A DNA stretch of 43,074 bases from an uncultured Selenomonadales bacterium. Lineage in GTDB: Bacteria; Bacillota; Negativicutes; Acidaminococcales; Acidaminococcaceae. The translations under genes were made by a program, and so were the position numbers. Positions 1-7,054 of the stretch are shown one piece after another. The stretch is from the NCBI GenBank assembly GCA_900316935.1, contig ONEW01000021.1, positions 1 through 43,074 on the forward strand, in the 5' to 3' direction. The stretch's first letter is position 1; each line of letters opens with the position of its first letter. The notes beneath the pieces were generated by a model. That model was not told the origin of the DNA. It ran no database searches and saw only the letters and a list, made by a program, of their open reading frames with translations.

Positions 1-15
1 GGGTACAAAAACCAA

Positions 16-40
16 GCCCCTGCAAGGGGCAATCATTTTT
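16..40. terminator. Hairpin with flanking T-rich tracts, possible terminator
   Basis: A 5-bp perfect stem (GCCCC/GGGGC, 16-20 and 26-30) is followed on the plus strand by a run of T; on the minus strand a TTTTT run also follows after four bases. It could end transcription in either direction inside the mobile element. The stem is short, so confidence is moderate. Confidence 0.4.
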
Positions 41-170
41 GCGCCCATTATCAAATTTTATTTAAGAATACCTTGCCGCATATTTGATAGACTCCTCAAA
101 TCAGGATAATAGCAGTATATCATAGTACGCTCTAAAAAACAAGAAATCATTTTACCGATTCCACAAATAA

Positions 171-206
171 AATCGGAGGGTATTCACTGGAATACCCTCC
201 GGTTTT
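171..206. terminator. Bidirectional terminator downstream of the relaxase gene
   Basis: A 12-bp perfect inverted repeat (174-185 and 190-201) with a 4-nt loop is flanked by AAAA on the left and TTTT on the right. It lies immediately after the stop codon of the minus-strand relaxase gene and should stop its transcript. Confidence 0.8.
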
Positions 207-211
207 GGTGA

Positions 212-1360
212 TCATCGTGCGTCTATCCGAATTTTTGACTTTGCGGCCCGTTTCCGTTCCTTTTCGGCATGTTCCTGCTGGTAAGCTGCCTCTAATATTC
301 TGTCCACTTGTTCTGGGCCAAAGGCCCTTTTGACCCGCTCATAGTCAGCGGAGACTTGCCGCATGGCCTTGTTTTCCAACTTGACCTCCTGCAATCGATC
401 AGACAGGCGGATGTTGCTCTCCCTCACCCGGCCATAGTCCCCTTGCAGACGCTCAAATTTCCCCCGCAGCTCCACATAGGCCAGATACAGGGAGCGCAGC
501 ACCTTGACGATTTGGGCCAGCAGGGGCTTTGCCTTTTTCTCTCGGTAGGCCCGGCCTGTTTCCAGCGTTCCCGGCTCCGGCAAAATCTCCTCCGGATTGG
601 CGGAGAAATCCGCTGCCAACCGCTCCATATTTTTCACCGCCGGGGCAAGTTCTTTGAGCCGCCGTTCCTGGCTCTCCACCTGGTTTTCTTTCTCCGCCTT
701 GACCGTCTCCAGAACGGCGATCTCCTTTGCCCGCTGCTCTTTCTTGTAGTCCAGCACAGACAAGTGCTTGTCGTGGGTGCCTTTGTCCTCCCACTCAATC
801 CCGTGGCGCTCCATGACCAGGGAAAGCTGCTCCTTTTCCGAGCGCACCCACTGGCTCCACTCTGTGTCCCCTCTGGTGCCGCCCTGGAAACCCTGGGCCG
901 CTAACGCCTGTTTCAAAGATACCCTCGTGTCCAGCCCTCGCTTGCTCCCGGTGGTGAATGGTACAAAGTCAATGTGCAGATGGGGCGTAGCCTCGTCCAT
1001 GTGGAGGTGGGCAGAGAACACCCGGTCCAAAACCGCTGCCGCAAGCTGTCCCTCCTCGCTGTCGGCGCTCATATCATCTCGATTGCCCACTTGCAGGATG
1101 ATTTCATGGAACGGCTTTTCCTGCTTGCCGGAGCGGATCTTCTCATAGTAATCCTCTATCCTTCTGTCGGCCCTGGTTTGTTTAGCGTTGTACCGTTCCA
1201 GAGCCTCGTCAAAGAGTTCATGGTACACCGCCTTGATATTCTCCTGGCAGTAGGTTATATTCAAGTGGGAGCGTTCCGGGTCAGTGTTCTTGGCGTGGAA
1301 TTTTCTACTGTTATGGTTCACCGATCCTTGGCCCACCATGGCGCTGATTGTCCTTTTCAA
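212..1360 (-). CDS. MobV/Pre-type relaxase (plasmid recombination/mobilization protein)
   Basis: Relaxase of the MobV (Pre/Mob) family, which nicks one strand at oriT and starts conjugative mobilization. Of its 382 residues, the N-terminal ~200 form the relaxase domain with the family signature HLHMDEATPHLHIDFVP near residue 117 (the His-rich metal/tyrosine site). The C-terminal half is charged and helical, probably coiled coil. The first codon is TTG at 1358-1360; a strong GGAGGAGGG lies 6 bases upstream and decides this start. The gene is the last of the minus-strand cluster and stops at a terminator. The 446-bp gene-free hairpin region directly upstream is the natural place for its oriT. 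Family assignment is firm; the ability to mobilize is inferred. Confidence 0.88.
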   Translation of the reverse strand: MKRTISAMVGQGSVNHNSRKFHAKNTDPERSHLNITYCQENIKAVYHELFDEALERYNAKQTRADRRIEDYYEKIRSGKQEKPFHEIILQVGNRDDMSADSEEGQLAAAVLDRVFSAHLHMDEATPHLHIDFVPFTTGSKRGLDTRVSLKQALAAQGFQGGTRGDTEWSQWVRSEKEQLSLVMERHGIEWEDKGTHDKHLSVLDYKKEQRAKEIAVLETVKAEKENQVESQERRLKELAPAVKNMERLAADFSANPEEILPEPGTLETGRAYREKKAKPLLAQIVKVLRSLYLAYVELRGKFERLQGDYGRVRESNIRLSDRLQEVKLENKAMRQVSADYERVKRAFGPEQVDRILEAAYQQEHAEKERKRAAKSKIRIDAR

Positions 1361-1720
1361 ATCAATCCCTCCTCCCTTTTCCGCCGCGCAAGCGGCGAGC
1401 CTTTGTTACTTTCTGCGAAAGTAACGCAAAAGCACTTTTGACAGCCTGACGGCCATCAAAAGCGCATTTGCGCCCTACGGGGTGGTGTGGGGGCTTTGCC
1501 CCCGGCAACTGCGGTTGCCTCCCCCAGCAGGGCCGCCCTTTGAAAAGGGCACCCTGCACCCCGCCTAAACTTTGTCACTCGCCGTTGGGCAGGGTGGAAA
1601 GGCCAGGGGCCTTTCCACCGCCCGGCAAGTGTTTTCCGTGGGCCGAAAGTCAAGGGGTACGGGTTGTATTGACTTGCGGCAATCTCCACCCGCAGGTATG
1701 CCCCCCTTGACTTTCGCCCC
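1361..1720. other. Hairpin-rich intergenic region, candidate oriT
   Basis: This gene-free stretch carries a series of inverted repeats: CGCCGC/GCGGCG (about 1382-1397), GTTACTTTC/GAAAGTAAC (about 1404-1424), an imperfect 10-bp pair around 1431-1465, GCCCTTT/AAGGGC near 1535, a 12-bp perfect stem (1593-1604 and 1608-1619), and a 13-bp pair GAAAGTCAAGGGG (1645-1657) with its complement at 1703-1715. MobV relaxases normally act on an inverted-repeat oriT just upstream of their gene, so one of these is likely the nick region. I cannot say which. Confidence 0.5.
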
Positions 1721-1728
1721 CGCTCCCC

Positions 1729-1810
1729 GTGACAGCCGTGACGACCGTGACGATGTTTTACACACCGCCTCCGCACTCCGAAAAGCTGTCACAGCTGTCA
1801 CGGTCGTCAC
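1729..1810. repeat. Mirrored triplets of a 9-bp repeat (iteron-like), candidate oriV
   Basis: Three tandem 9-mers GTGACAGCC, GTGACGACC and GTGACGATG (1729-1755) are mirrored by three on the other strand (GTGACGACC, GTGACAGCT, GTGACAGCT; 1784-1810). The spacer between them is about 28 bp. The right triplet covers the stop codon of the RepA-like gene. Tandem 9-mers beside a replication ATPase look like iterons, but the same arrangement can fold as a 15-bp RNA stem, so a structural or termination role is also possible. Confidence 0.5.
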
Positions 1811-2916
1811 GCCTGGGGTTCCTCCAACGTGAGCTTGATACTCCGCCCGGCATGGGTTCGGGCGCTTTCATAGTGGATGTGGTACTCATAGGACAGCCGC
1901 CACGCCCGGACATTCAGCCGCATAGCCAGGGCATTGGGTTTCATATCCAGCCCCAGGGCGGCGACAAGTTCCGTGGCCGTCCCTCTCCACTCTGGCCGTT
2001 CCGCCGTTACCAGGGCGGCAACAGCCTCCAACACCGGGTCAGGCGGCTCCTGCCGCAGCTCCGTTTCCCGCCGCTCCAGCTCCCACACAAGCCGTTCCTC
2101 GTCCCGCTTGAGGTAGAGGCGCTGGTCTTGCTGATCCCGCCCAGAAATGTCCAGGGTGGCGGCGTTGTCTGCCCGCCGCTCCTTTTGGAGCAGAAAGGCC
2201 CCGTCTGCCGCACCCAATAAGCCGTTGGTGCCGGAGATCATATCAAACTTATCATCGGCCTGCTGCTTGCGGGTGTGATGTACAACCAGGAGGCAAACCC
2301 CGCTTATATCGGCAAACCGTTTCAGTTTGGTGATTACCTCATAGTCGTTGGCATAGCTGTACTTCTCTGCCCCGGCCTCCCGGATTTTTTGCAGGGTGTC
2401 GATGATAATAAGCCGGGTGTCCGTGTGTTCCCGGACAAAGCCCTTTAGCTGCTCCTCCAGGCCACCGCCGAGCTGCTTAGCTCCGATGGCAAAGAACAGG
2501 TTTCCGGTACTCTCTACTCCAAACATCCGGTACAACCGCTCCTGTAAGCGACGGTGGTTGTCCTCCAGGGCCAGATAGAGGACTGTCCCCTGGCGCACCT
2601 CATACCCCCACAGGGAAAGGCCCATACTCACATGATAGGCAAGCTGGGCCATGAGAAAGGACTTGCCCACCTTGGGAGCGCCCACAAAGAGATATGTCCC
2701 CGCATAGAGCAGACCGTCTACCACAGGAGGTCTGCCGGGGTACACCTGTTCGTAGAGGTCATTCATAGACACGGTAGGCAGATAGGCCGGGTCATTGACC
2801 CGGCTTATCTGCACGCCCTCTGCTATACTTTGGTTAGGTTTTTGTGAGAGCGACTGTCCCCCGTCTGCGCCAACAGGCGGATATGGGGCAGTCGTTTTCT
2901 CTTGCAATCTATCCAT
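1807..2916 (-). CDS. RepA-like AAA ATPase (hexameric helicase family)
   Basis: A 369-residue P-loop ATPase of the AAA_25/RepA type, related to plasmid replicative helicases such as RSF1010 RepA. The Walker A motif is GAPKVGKS near residue 78. The Walker B stretch LIIIDTLQ lies near residue 164, followed by the conserved LLVVHHTRK. These mark the RecA-like core. The C-terminal ~90 residues look like a small DNA-binding domain. The start ATG (2914-2916) has GGGAGG 8 bases upstream and sits 3 bp after the stop of the MobC-like gene, so the two are co-translated. Its 3' end runs into the 9-bp repeat cluster. Role inferred: replication or maintenance of the excised element. Confidence 0.8.
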   Translation of the reverse strand: MDRLQEKTTAPYPPVGADGGQSLSQKPNQSIAEGVQISRVNDPAYLPTVSMNDLYEQVYPGRPPVVDGLLYAGTYLFVGAPKVGKSFLMAQLAYHVSMGLSLWGYEVRQGTVLYLALEDNHRRLQERLYRMFGVESTGNLFFAIGAKQLGGGLEEQLKGFVREHTDTRLIIIDTLQKIREAGAEKYSYANDYEVITKLKRFADISGVCLLVVHHTRKQQADDKFDMISGTNGLLGAADGAFLLQKERRADNAATLDISGRDQQDQRLYLKRDEERLVWELERRETELRQEPPDPVLEAVAALVTAERPEWRGTATELVAALGLDMKPNALAMRLNVRAWRLSYEYHIHYESARTHAGRSIKLTLEEPQA

Positions 2917-2919
2917 CTA

Positions 2920-3240
2920 TCAATCCTCCCTCATGCCGTCCATGATGGCGGCGATCAGCCGGATGGTGTCCAGCAACTCCCCATCCACGCCATTCCCGGC
3001 CTCGATACGCTCCAGTTCTTCCAGAACGGCGGCCAGCTCGTTCCGCAGGGCCTTATACACCCTGGGGTTGCCCTGTACCACCACATCCCGGCACAGCAGC
3101 CGTCGGGTGATGTAGTCCTGTTTGGTAAGGCCGGAGAGCCGCACAGCGGTTTCAATTTCCCTGTCCTCATCCGGGGACACCCGGAAAGCCACAGTTTTGT
3201 TTCTCCAGCGGTTGTGTCGGTCAAGATTTTTCACTGACAT
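2920..3240 (-). CDS. MobC-like ribbon-helix-helix mobilization accessory protein
   Basis: This 106-residue protein opens with a basic segment and KTVAFRVSPDEDREIE, the pattern of MobC/relaxosome accessory proteins with a ribbon-helix-helix fold. A helical C-terminal half (residues 65-106) could dimerize. Such proteins help the relaxase open oriT. Start ATG 3238-3240 follows AGGGGG at good spacing. It lies between int (ends 3244) and the RepA-like gene (starts 2916), with gaps of only 3 bp, so int, mobC-like and repA form one transcriptional unit. The family call rests on the N-terminal pattern only. Confidence 0.65.
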   Translation of the reverse strand: MSVKNLDRHNRWRNKTVAFRVSPDEDREIETAVRLSGLTKQDYITRRLLCRDVVVQGNPRVYKALRNELAAVLEELERIEAGNGVDGELLDTIRLIAAIMDGMRED

Positions 3241-3243
3241 GAT

Positions 3244-4320
3244 TTAGGCCCCCTTTCGCTCCATGTCCAGTTTGTCCGCCATCTCCGCCTGCCGGGTGGG
3301 GAACAGGTGGGCGTAGCGGTAGGTAATATCAATGCTTTCATGTCCCACCCGGTCAGCGATTGCCAGGGCCGTAAAGCCCATGTCAATGAGCAGCGAAATG
3401 TGGGAGTGCCTCAGGTCGTGTATTCTGATCCGCTTTACCCCGGCCTCTTTCGCACCCCTGTCCATCTCCCGGTGGAGGTAGGATTTTGTCACCGTGAAAA
3501 TGCGGTCGGTGGGCTTCACCCCATACAGGCTCTTGATATAGTCTCGCATTTCTTCACAGAGGAAAGCGGGCATTTGAATGACCCGGTTGCTCTTAGGGGT
3601 CTTGGGGTCGGTAATCACATCCTTGCCCTTAATCCGCTGGTAGGACTTGGAGATGGTGACGGTCTGTTTCTCAAAGTCGAAGTCGCCAGGAGTGAGGGCC
3701 AGCAGCTCCCCCTCCCGGACGCCGCACCAGTAGAGCATTTCAAAGGCGTAATAGGAAAGGGGCTTGTCCATCATGGCCTCGGCGAATTTCAGATACTCCG
3801 CCTTTGTCCAGAACAGCATTTCCCGTCCCTTTGGCTTTCCCATATTGCCCGCCTGGGCAGCGGGATTGACCTTTAGATTGTAGTGCCGTACCGCATGGTT
3901 GAACACGGCGCTCAACTGATTGTGCAGCGTTTTTAAGTACACCGGAGAGTAGGGCTTGCCGTTCTTGTCCCGGTAACCCAGCATTTCATTCTGCCAGGCG
4001 ATGACCTCCTTGGAGTGAATGTCGCACATCTTCCGCTTGCCGAAGTACGGCACCAACTTCTTGTAGAGGATATGCTCTTTCGTCCCCCAGGTGTTTTCCT
4101 TGATACGGCCTTTCATGTCCGCCACATAGACAGCCACGAAGTTTTCAAAGGTCATTTCCAGGTCGGCGGTCTGTTGTTGCAGGAATGTCCGCTCCCACTC
4201 CAGAGCCTCCCGCTTGGTGGGAAAGCCCCGTTTCATTTTCTTTACTTTCTTGCCCGTCCAGTCCTCGTAGTAAAAGGACGCATACCATGTGCCCTTTGCC
4301 TTGTCTTTGTATGCCGGCAT
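3244..4320 (-). CDS. int: Tyrosine site-specific integrase
   Basis: Tyrosine recombinase of 358 residues that catalyses integration and excision of the element. The N-terminal arm-type DNA-binding domain (WYASFYYEDWTGKKVKK and on) is followed by a SAM-like core-binding domain (about 60-160) and the catalytic domain. The catalytic residues are visible: Arg in CGVREGELL, Lys in KTPKSNR, HxxR in IHDLRHSH, His in VGHESID, and the Tyr nucleophile in TYRYAHLF. I chose ATG 4318-4320 because AAGGAGG lies 9 bases upstream; an in-frame ATG at 4356 lies inside the excisionase-like gene. It stands next to xis and close to the guaA end of the element, as expected for int/xis modules. Confidence 0.92.
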   Translation of the reverse strand: MPAYKDKAKGTWYASFYYEDWTGKKVKKMKRGFPTKREALEWERTFLQQQTADLEMTFENFVAVYVADMKGRIKENTWGTKEHILYKKLVPYFGKRKMCDIHSKEVIAWQNEMLGYRDKNGKPYSPVYLKTLHNQLSAVFNHAVRHYNLKVNPAAQAGNMGKPKGREMLFWTKAEYLKFAEAMMDKPLSYYAFEMLYWCGVREGELLALTPGDFDFEKQTVTISKSYQRIKGKDVITDPKTPKSNRVIQMPAFLCEEMRDYIKSLYGVKPTDRIFTVTKSYLHREMDRGAKEAGVKRIRIHDLRHSHISLLIDMGFTALAIADRVGHESIDITYRYAHLFPTRQAEMADKLDMERKGA

Positions 4321-4333
4321 TGTGGTTCCCTCC

Positions 4334-4532
4334 TTATTGTCTGTCCCGCAGCCCATAGAATTTTTCCTCGAAGTAGCGCCTGCTTACCCGTCCGGGAATG
4401 GTGAGAAAGCCTTTTTTCTTCAGCTCCTCGTTCATCTCCCGCACCAGCTTGTAGGCGTAGGGCTTGGAAATGCCCAGCTCCCTGGCGACCTCCTCTTTAG
4501 TTTCGCAAATATGTTAATGTCACCATCTTCAT
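4334..4532 (-). pseudogene. Excisionase-like HTH protein, 5' end apparently frameshifted
   Basis: The minus strand from about 4510 to 4334 encodes TKEEVARELGISKPYAYKLV...GRVSRRYFEEKFYGL, a small winged-helix/HTH protein typically found just before integrases and acting as an excisionase. This frame has no ATG before MNEELKKK; upstream it meets a stop at 4514-4516. A different frame starting at ATG 4530-4532 or 4524-4526 reads MVTLTYLRN and stops at 4497-4499. Joining the two with a one-base (or CGAA) correction would give a normal N terminus. So it is either a frameshift-inactivated gene, a gene starting at a rare codon (ATT 4508-4510), or a recoded one. It ends 13 bp before int. Confidence 0.6.
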
Positions 4533-4557
4533 TATACATTAACATAAGTGTTAATGT
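4512..4557. promoter_or_regulatory. Triple TGTTAATGT operator in the divergent regulatory region
   Basis: Three exact copies of the 9-mer TGTTAATGT occur at 4512-4520 (plus), 4536-4544 (minus) and 4549-4557 (plus), between the leftward xis-int genes and the rightward XRE gene. Copies two and three touch the -10 and -35 boxes of the leftward promoter. They are the likely binding sites of the adjacent XRE repressor. Confidence 0.65.
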
Positions 4558-4560
4558 CAA
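4524..4560 (-). promoter_or_regulatory. Leftward promoter of xis-int-mobC-repA
   Basis: The minus strand carries a perfect -35 TTGACA (4555-4560) and a perfect -10 TATAAT (4531-4536) with an 18-bp spacer. The predicted start of transcription is near 4524, right at an ATG of the broken xis reading frame. The boxes overlap two TGTTAATGT operators. Confidence 0.75.
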
Positions 4561-4592
4561 GAATTTATTTCGCATTTTTGTTAAAGATTATC

Positions 4593-4621
4593 TTGCATCT
4601 TTCGCTTTTTTGCGCTATACT
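4593..4621 (+). promoter_or_regulatory. Promoter of the XRE regulator
   Basis: TTGCAT (4593-4598) and TATACT (4616-4621) are separated by 17 bp and lie 23 bp upstream of the regulator's ATG at 4645. Confidence 0.65.
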
Positions 4622-4644
4622 ATTGGCAAAGGCGGTGGGATATT

Positions 4645-5202
4645 ATGACAGTCGGAGACAAGATAAAGAAAATCCGCACCTTTCGAGGCATGACACAAAG
4701 GGAATTGGGGCTTGCTATCGGCTTTGAGGAAAAGGGAGCGGACAACCGGATCGCCCAGTATGAGACGAATTACCGTGTTCCGAAACGGGAACTGCTGGAC
4801 AAGATGGCCGAGGCGCTGCGGGTAGACCGCCAGAACTTCTACACCATCGCCCCCGGCTCTGCCGAGGACTTCATGCGGACATTCTTCTGGCTGGACGAGG
4901 ACAGCCCTGGCGCTATCCGCCTGTTCCAACTTGTCCGCAATCCGGGCAGAGCAGGGGCCGCTGATGATACCGCTGTACGGTACAATGATAGCGATGACTG
5001 GCCCGCACACCCTCCCGTGGGTATGTACTTCCAGTATGGCCTTGTGGACGAGTTCATGCGGGAATGGCTTTTTCGTCAGCAGGAGTTACACGCCGGGGAG
5101 ATCACCAGGGAAGAGTATTTTGAATGGAAACTCAACTGGCCCCATACCTGCGACGATGGCCTGGAAAGCGAATATTATATCCCTTGGCGGAAAAATAAAT
5201 AA
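4645..5202 (+). CDS. XRE-family (Cro/CI-like) transcriptional regulator
   Basis: A 185-residue DNA-binding protein. Residues 4-60 form an XRE helix-turn-helix (KIKKIRTFRGMTQRELGLAI ... RIAQYETNYRVPKRELLDKMAEAL). The C-terminal two thirds have no family I recognise and may bind a signal or dimerize. It is transcribed divergently from xis-int-mobC-repA, with three TGTTAATGT sites between, so it is probably the element's repressor controlling excision and transfer. ATG 4645 is preceded by a GGTGGGA-type ribosome site and a 17-bp-spaced promoter. It ends at a strong terminator. No peptidase motif typical of SOS-cleaved CI repressors is visible. Confidence 0.8.
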   Translation: MTVGDKIKKIRTFRGMTQRELGLAIGFEEKGADNRIAQYETNYRVPKRELLDKMAEALRVDRQNFYTIAPGSAEDFMRTFFWLDEDSPGAIRLFQLVRNPGRAGAADDTAVRYNDSDDWPAHPPVGMYFQYGLVDEFMREWLFRQQELHAGEITREEYFEWKLNWPHTCDDGLESEYYIPWRKNK

Positions 5203-5203
5203 G

Positions 5204-5259
5204 ACAAGCAAAAAAACCGCCCTGCTGAATTTGTCGTTCAGCAGGGCGGTTTTGCTTGT
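5204..5259. terminator. Strong hairpin terminator after the XRE gene
   Basis: A 13-bp GC-rich perfect stem (5217-5229 and 5237-5249) is extended by A-tract/T-tract pairing and ACAAGCA/GCTTGT outer arms. It starts 2 bp after the XRE stop codon and can work in both directions. Confidence 0.85.
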
Positions 5260-5302
5260 CCTTTTGGGATTTTTCTCTTGAGAATACCGGGCGGACACAA
5301 AT

Positions 5303-5330
5303 AGTATCAATCCAGTATCAAGAGCAGTAT
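5303..5330. repeat. AGTATCAA direct repeats, candidate integrase arm sites
   Basis: AGTATCAA occurs at 5303-5310 and 5314-5321, with a partial AGTAT at 5326-5330. The copies are spaced 11 and 12 bp, about one helical turn. They lie 50-80 bp inside the element from the guaA junction, where tyrosine integrases usually have arm-type sites. The function is inferred from position and phasing. Confidence 0.45.
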
Positions 5331-5379
5331 GGACGGGCAAAAAAGCCTGTATTCATGCGGGTTTTCGCCGTTTCGAGCG

Positions 5380-5391
5380 TCATTCCCACTC
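5380..5391. other. Probable attachment site at the 3' end of guaA
   Basis: The last three codons and stop of guaA (minus strand GAGTGGGAATGA) match the conserved guaA 3' sequence used as attB by many integrative elements. The element with its integrase lies directly beyond it. The matching direct repeat at the other end is not in this window. Confidence 0.6.
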
Positions 5392-6924
5392 AATGGTTGC
5401 GGGCGGTTTGCTCGTAATATCGTAGACCACGCGGTTCACGCCGTTCACCTCGTTGACGATGCGGCGGGAAATGACATCGAGCACACCAAAGGGGATGTGC
5501 GCCCAGTCGCTGGTCATGCCGTCCGTCGACAGCACCGCGCGCAGGGCAATGGTATAGCAGTAGGTCCGGTCGTCGCCCATGACACCGACGCTGCGGATGT
5601 TGGGCAGGCAGGCGAAATACTGCCAGATTTTACGGTCCAGGCCGGCATTGGCGATTTCCTCGCGGAAGATTGCGTCAGCTTCGCGCACAATGGCCAGCTT
5701 GTCTTCGGTGACTTCGCCAAGGACGCGGATGGCCAGGCCCGGTCCCGGAAACGGCTGGCGCCACACCAGATTGTCGGGAATGCCCAGTTCCGTGCCGACG
5801 GCCCGGACTTCGTCCTTGAACAGTTCGCGCAGCGGCTCGATGAGCTGCAGGTCCATGTCTTTCGGCAGGCCGCCTACGTTATGATGGCTCTTGATGGTCG
5901 CGCTCGTACCGGTGCCGCCGCTTTCCACGACGTCCGGATAGATGGTGCCCTGGACCAGGAAATCGACCTTGCCCAGTTTGCGCGACTCTTCGTCAAAGAC
6001 ATGAATGAATTCGGCGCCGATGATCTTGCGCTTCCGCTCCGGCTCCGAAACGCCCTGGAGTTTGCCCAGGAAGCGGTCCTTCGCGTTGACGCGGACGAAG
6101 TTCATATCAAAGGTATCCTTGAAGACCTTCTCCACCTGGTCCCCTTCGTCCTTGCGCAGCAGGCCGTGATCCACAAAGATGCAGGTCAGCTGTTTGCCGA
6201 CCGCCTTGTGTACCAGCACTGCGGCAACGGAGGAATCGACGCCGCCGGAGAGTGCGCAGAGCACCTTCCTGTCACCGACCTTCTCCTTGATTTCCGCCAC
6301 TTTGCGTTCCACAAAGGACTTCATGTTCCAGTCGCCGGAGAGTTCGCAGATGTCGAAGAGGAAGTTCCGGAACAGTTTCCGGCCAAAGGGCGTATGCTCC
6401 ACTTCGGGATGGAACTGGACGGTGTAGAACTTTTTGTCCTCGTTGATCATGGCCGCGATGGGGCAGTCCGTCGTCGAAGCCACCGGCGTGAACCCGTCCG
6501 GCACTTTGGACACGAAATCCGTGTGGCTCATCCAGCAGATGTTGTTCTCTTCCAAGCCGCGGAACAGTTTGCAGTTCGTCTGCAGCACGATGGACGTTTT
6601 GCCGTATTCATGCGTGTTGGCGCTCGAAACGGTACCGCCCAGGGTCTGGGCCGTAAACTGGTGGCCGTAGCAGATGCCCAGCACGGGCACGCCCAGTTTG
6701 AACACGCCGGCATCTACCTTGGGTGCGTTTTCCACATAGACGCTGGCCGGGCCGCCGGACAGGATGATGGCCGCCGGTTCCTTGGCCTTGATCCGCTCCA
6801 GCGTCGCAGTGTACGGCAGGATTTCACAATACACGCCGCATTCCCTGACGCGGCGGGCAATCAGCTGCGCATACTGGGCACCGAAATCGATGACCAGTAC
6901 GAGTTCATGTCTTTGTTCGCTCAT
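5380..6924 (-). CDS. guaA: GMP synthase (glutamine-hydrolysing)
   Basis: Converts XMP to GMP with glutamine and ATP, the last step of guanine nucleotide synthesis in the cytosol. Its 514 residues match the family length. The N-terminal class I amidotransferase has the nucleophile Cys in GICYGHQ and the His-Glu pair in HPEVEHT. The ATP pyrophosphatase P-loop SGGVDSS follows near residue 230, and the C-terminal dimerization domain ends in [10 protein letters not shown] chose ATG 6922-6924 because [18 protein letters not shown] matches the family N terminus. The best ribosome site (AAAGGAGG, 6963-6970) is unusually far upstream, with a GC hairpin between. The 3' end is the integration site of the neighbouring element and remains intact. 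Confidence 0.96.
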   Translation of the reverse strand: MSEQRHELVLVIDFGAQYAQLIARRVRECGVYCEILPYTATLERIKAKEPAAIILSGGPASVYVENAPKVDAGVFKLGVPVLGICYGHQFTAQTLGGTVSSANTHEYGKTSIVLQTNCKLFRGLEENNICWMSHTDFVSKVPDGFTPVASTTDCPIAAMINEDKKFYTVQFHPEVEHTPFGRKLFRNFLFDICELSGDWNMKSFVERKVAEIKEKVGDRKVLCALSGGVDSSVAAVLVHKAVGKQLTCIFVDHGLLRKDEGDQVEKVFKDTFDMNFVRVNAKDRFLGKLQGVSEPERKRKIIGAEFIHVFDEESRKLGKVDFLVQGTIYPDVVESGGTGTSATIKSHHNVGGLPKDMDLQLIEPLRELFKDEVRAVGTELGIPDNLVWRQPFPGPGLAIRVLGEVTEDKLAIVREADAIFREEIANAGLDRKIWQYFACLPNIRSVGVMGDDRTYCYTIALRAVLSTDGMTSDWAHIPFGVLDVISRRIVNEVNGVNRVVYDITSKPPATIEWE

Positions 6925-7009
6925 TCGCTTTTGGCAATCCGGCCAGCGGCCGGAAGCTGCCGCCTCCTTTCCCATAGGGACCCACAACCTTATTTTCAAT
7001 TATATGAAA

Positions 7010-7038
7010 AATATATCATAGTTCCCCTGGATTCGCAA
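7010..7038 (-). promoter_or_regulatory. Promoter of guaA
   Basis: Minus-strand TTGCGA (7033-7038) and TATATT (7010-7015) are separated by 17 bp. Transcription would start near 7003, leaving an ~80-nt leader with a ribosome site and hairpin before the guaA ATG. No purine riboswitch fold was recognised. Confidence 0.5.
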
Positions 7039-7054
7039 CAAGCAACGCCTGACC

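Noticed and set aside
1729..1810. Possible CRISPR array
   Set aside because: Repeats are only 9 bp, directly tandem or mirrored, with no spacers; iteron-like instead.
6925..7054. Guanine riboswitch upstream of guaA
   Set aside because: The conserved TATA..GGG core and loop sequences of purine riboswitches are absent on the minus strand.
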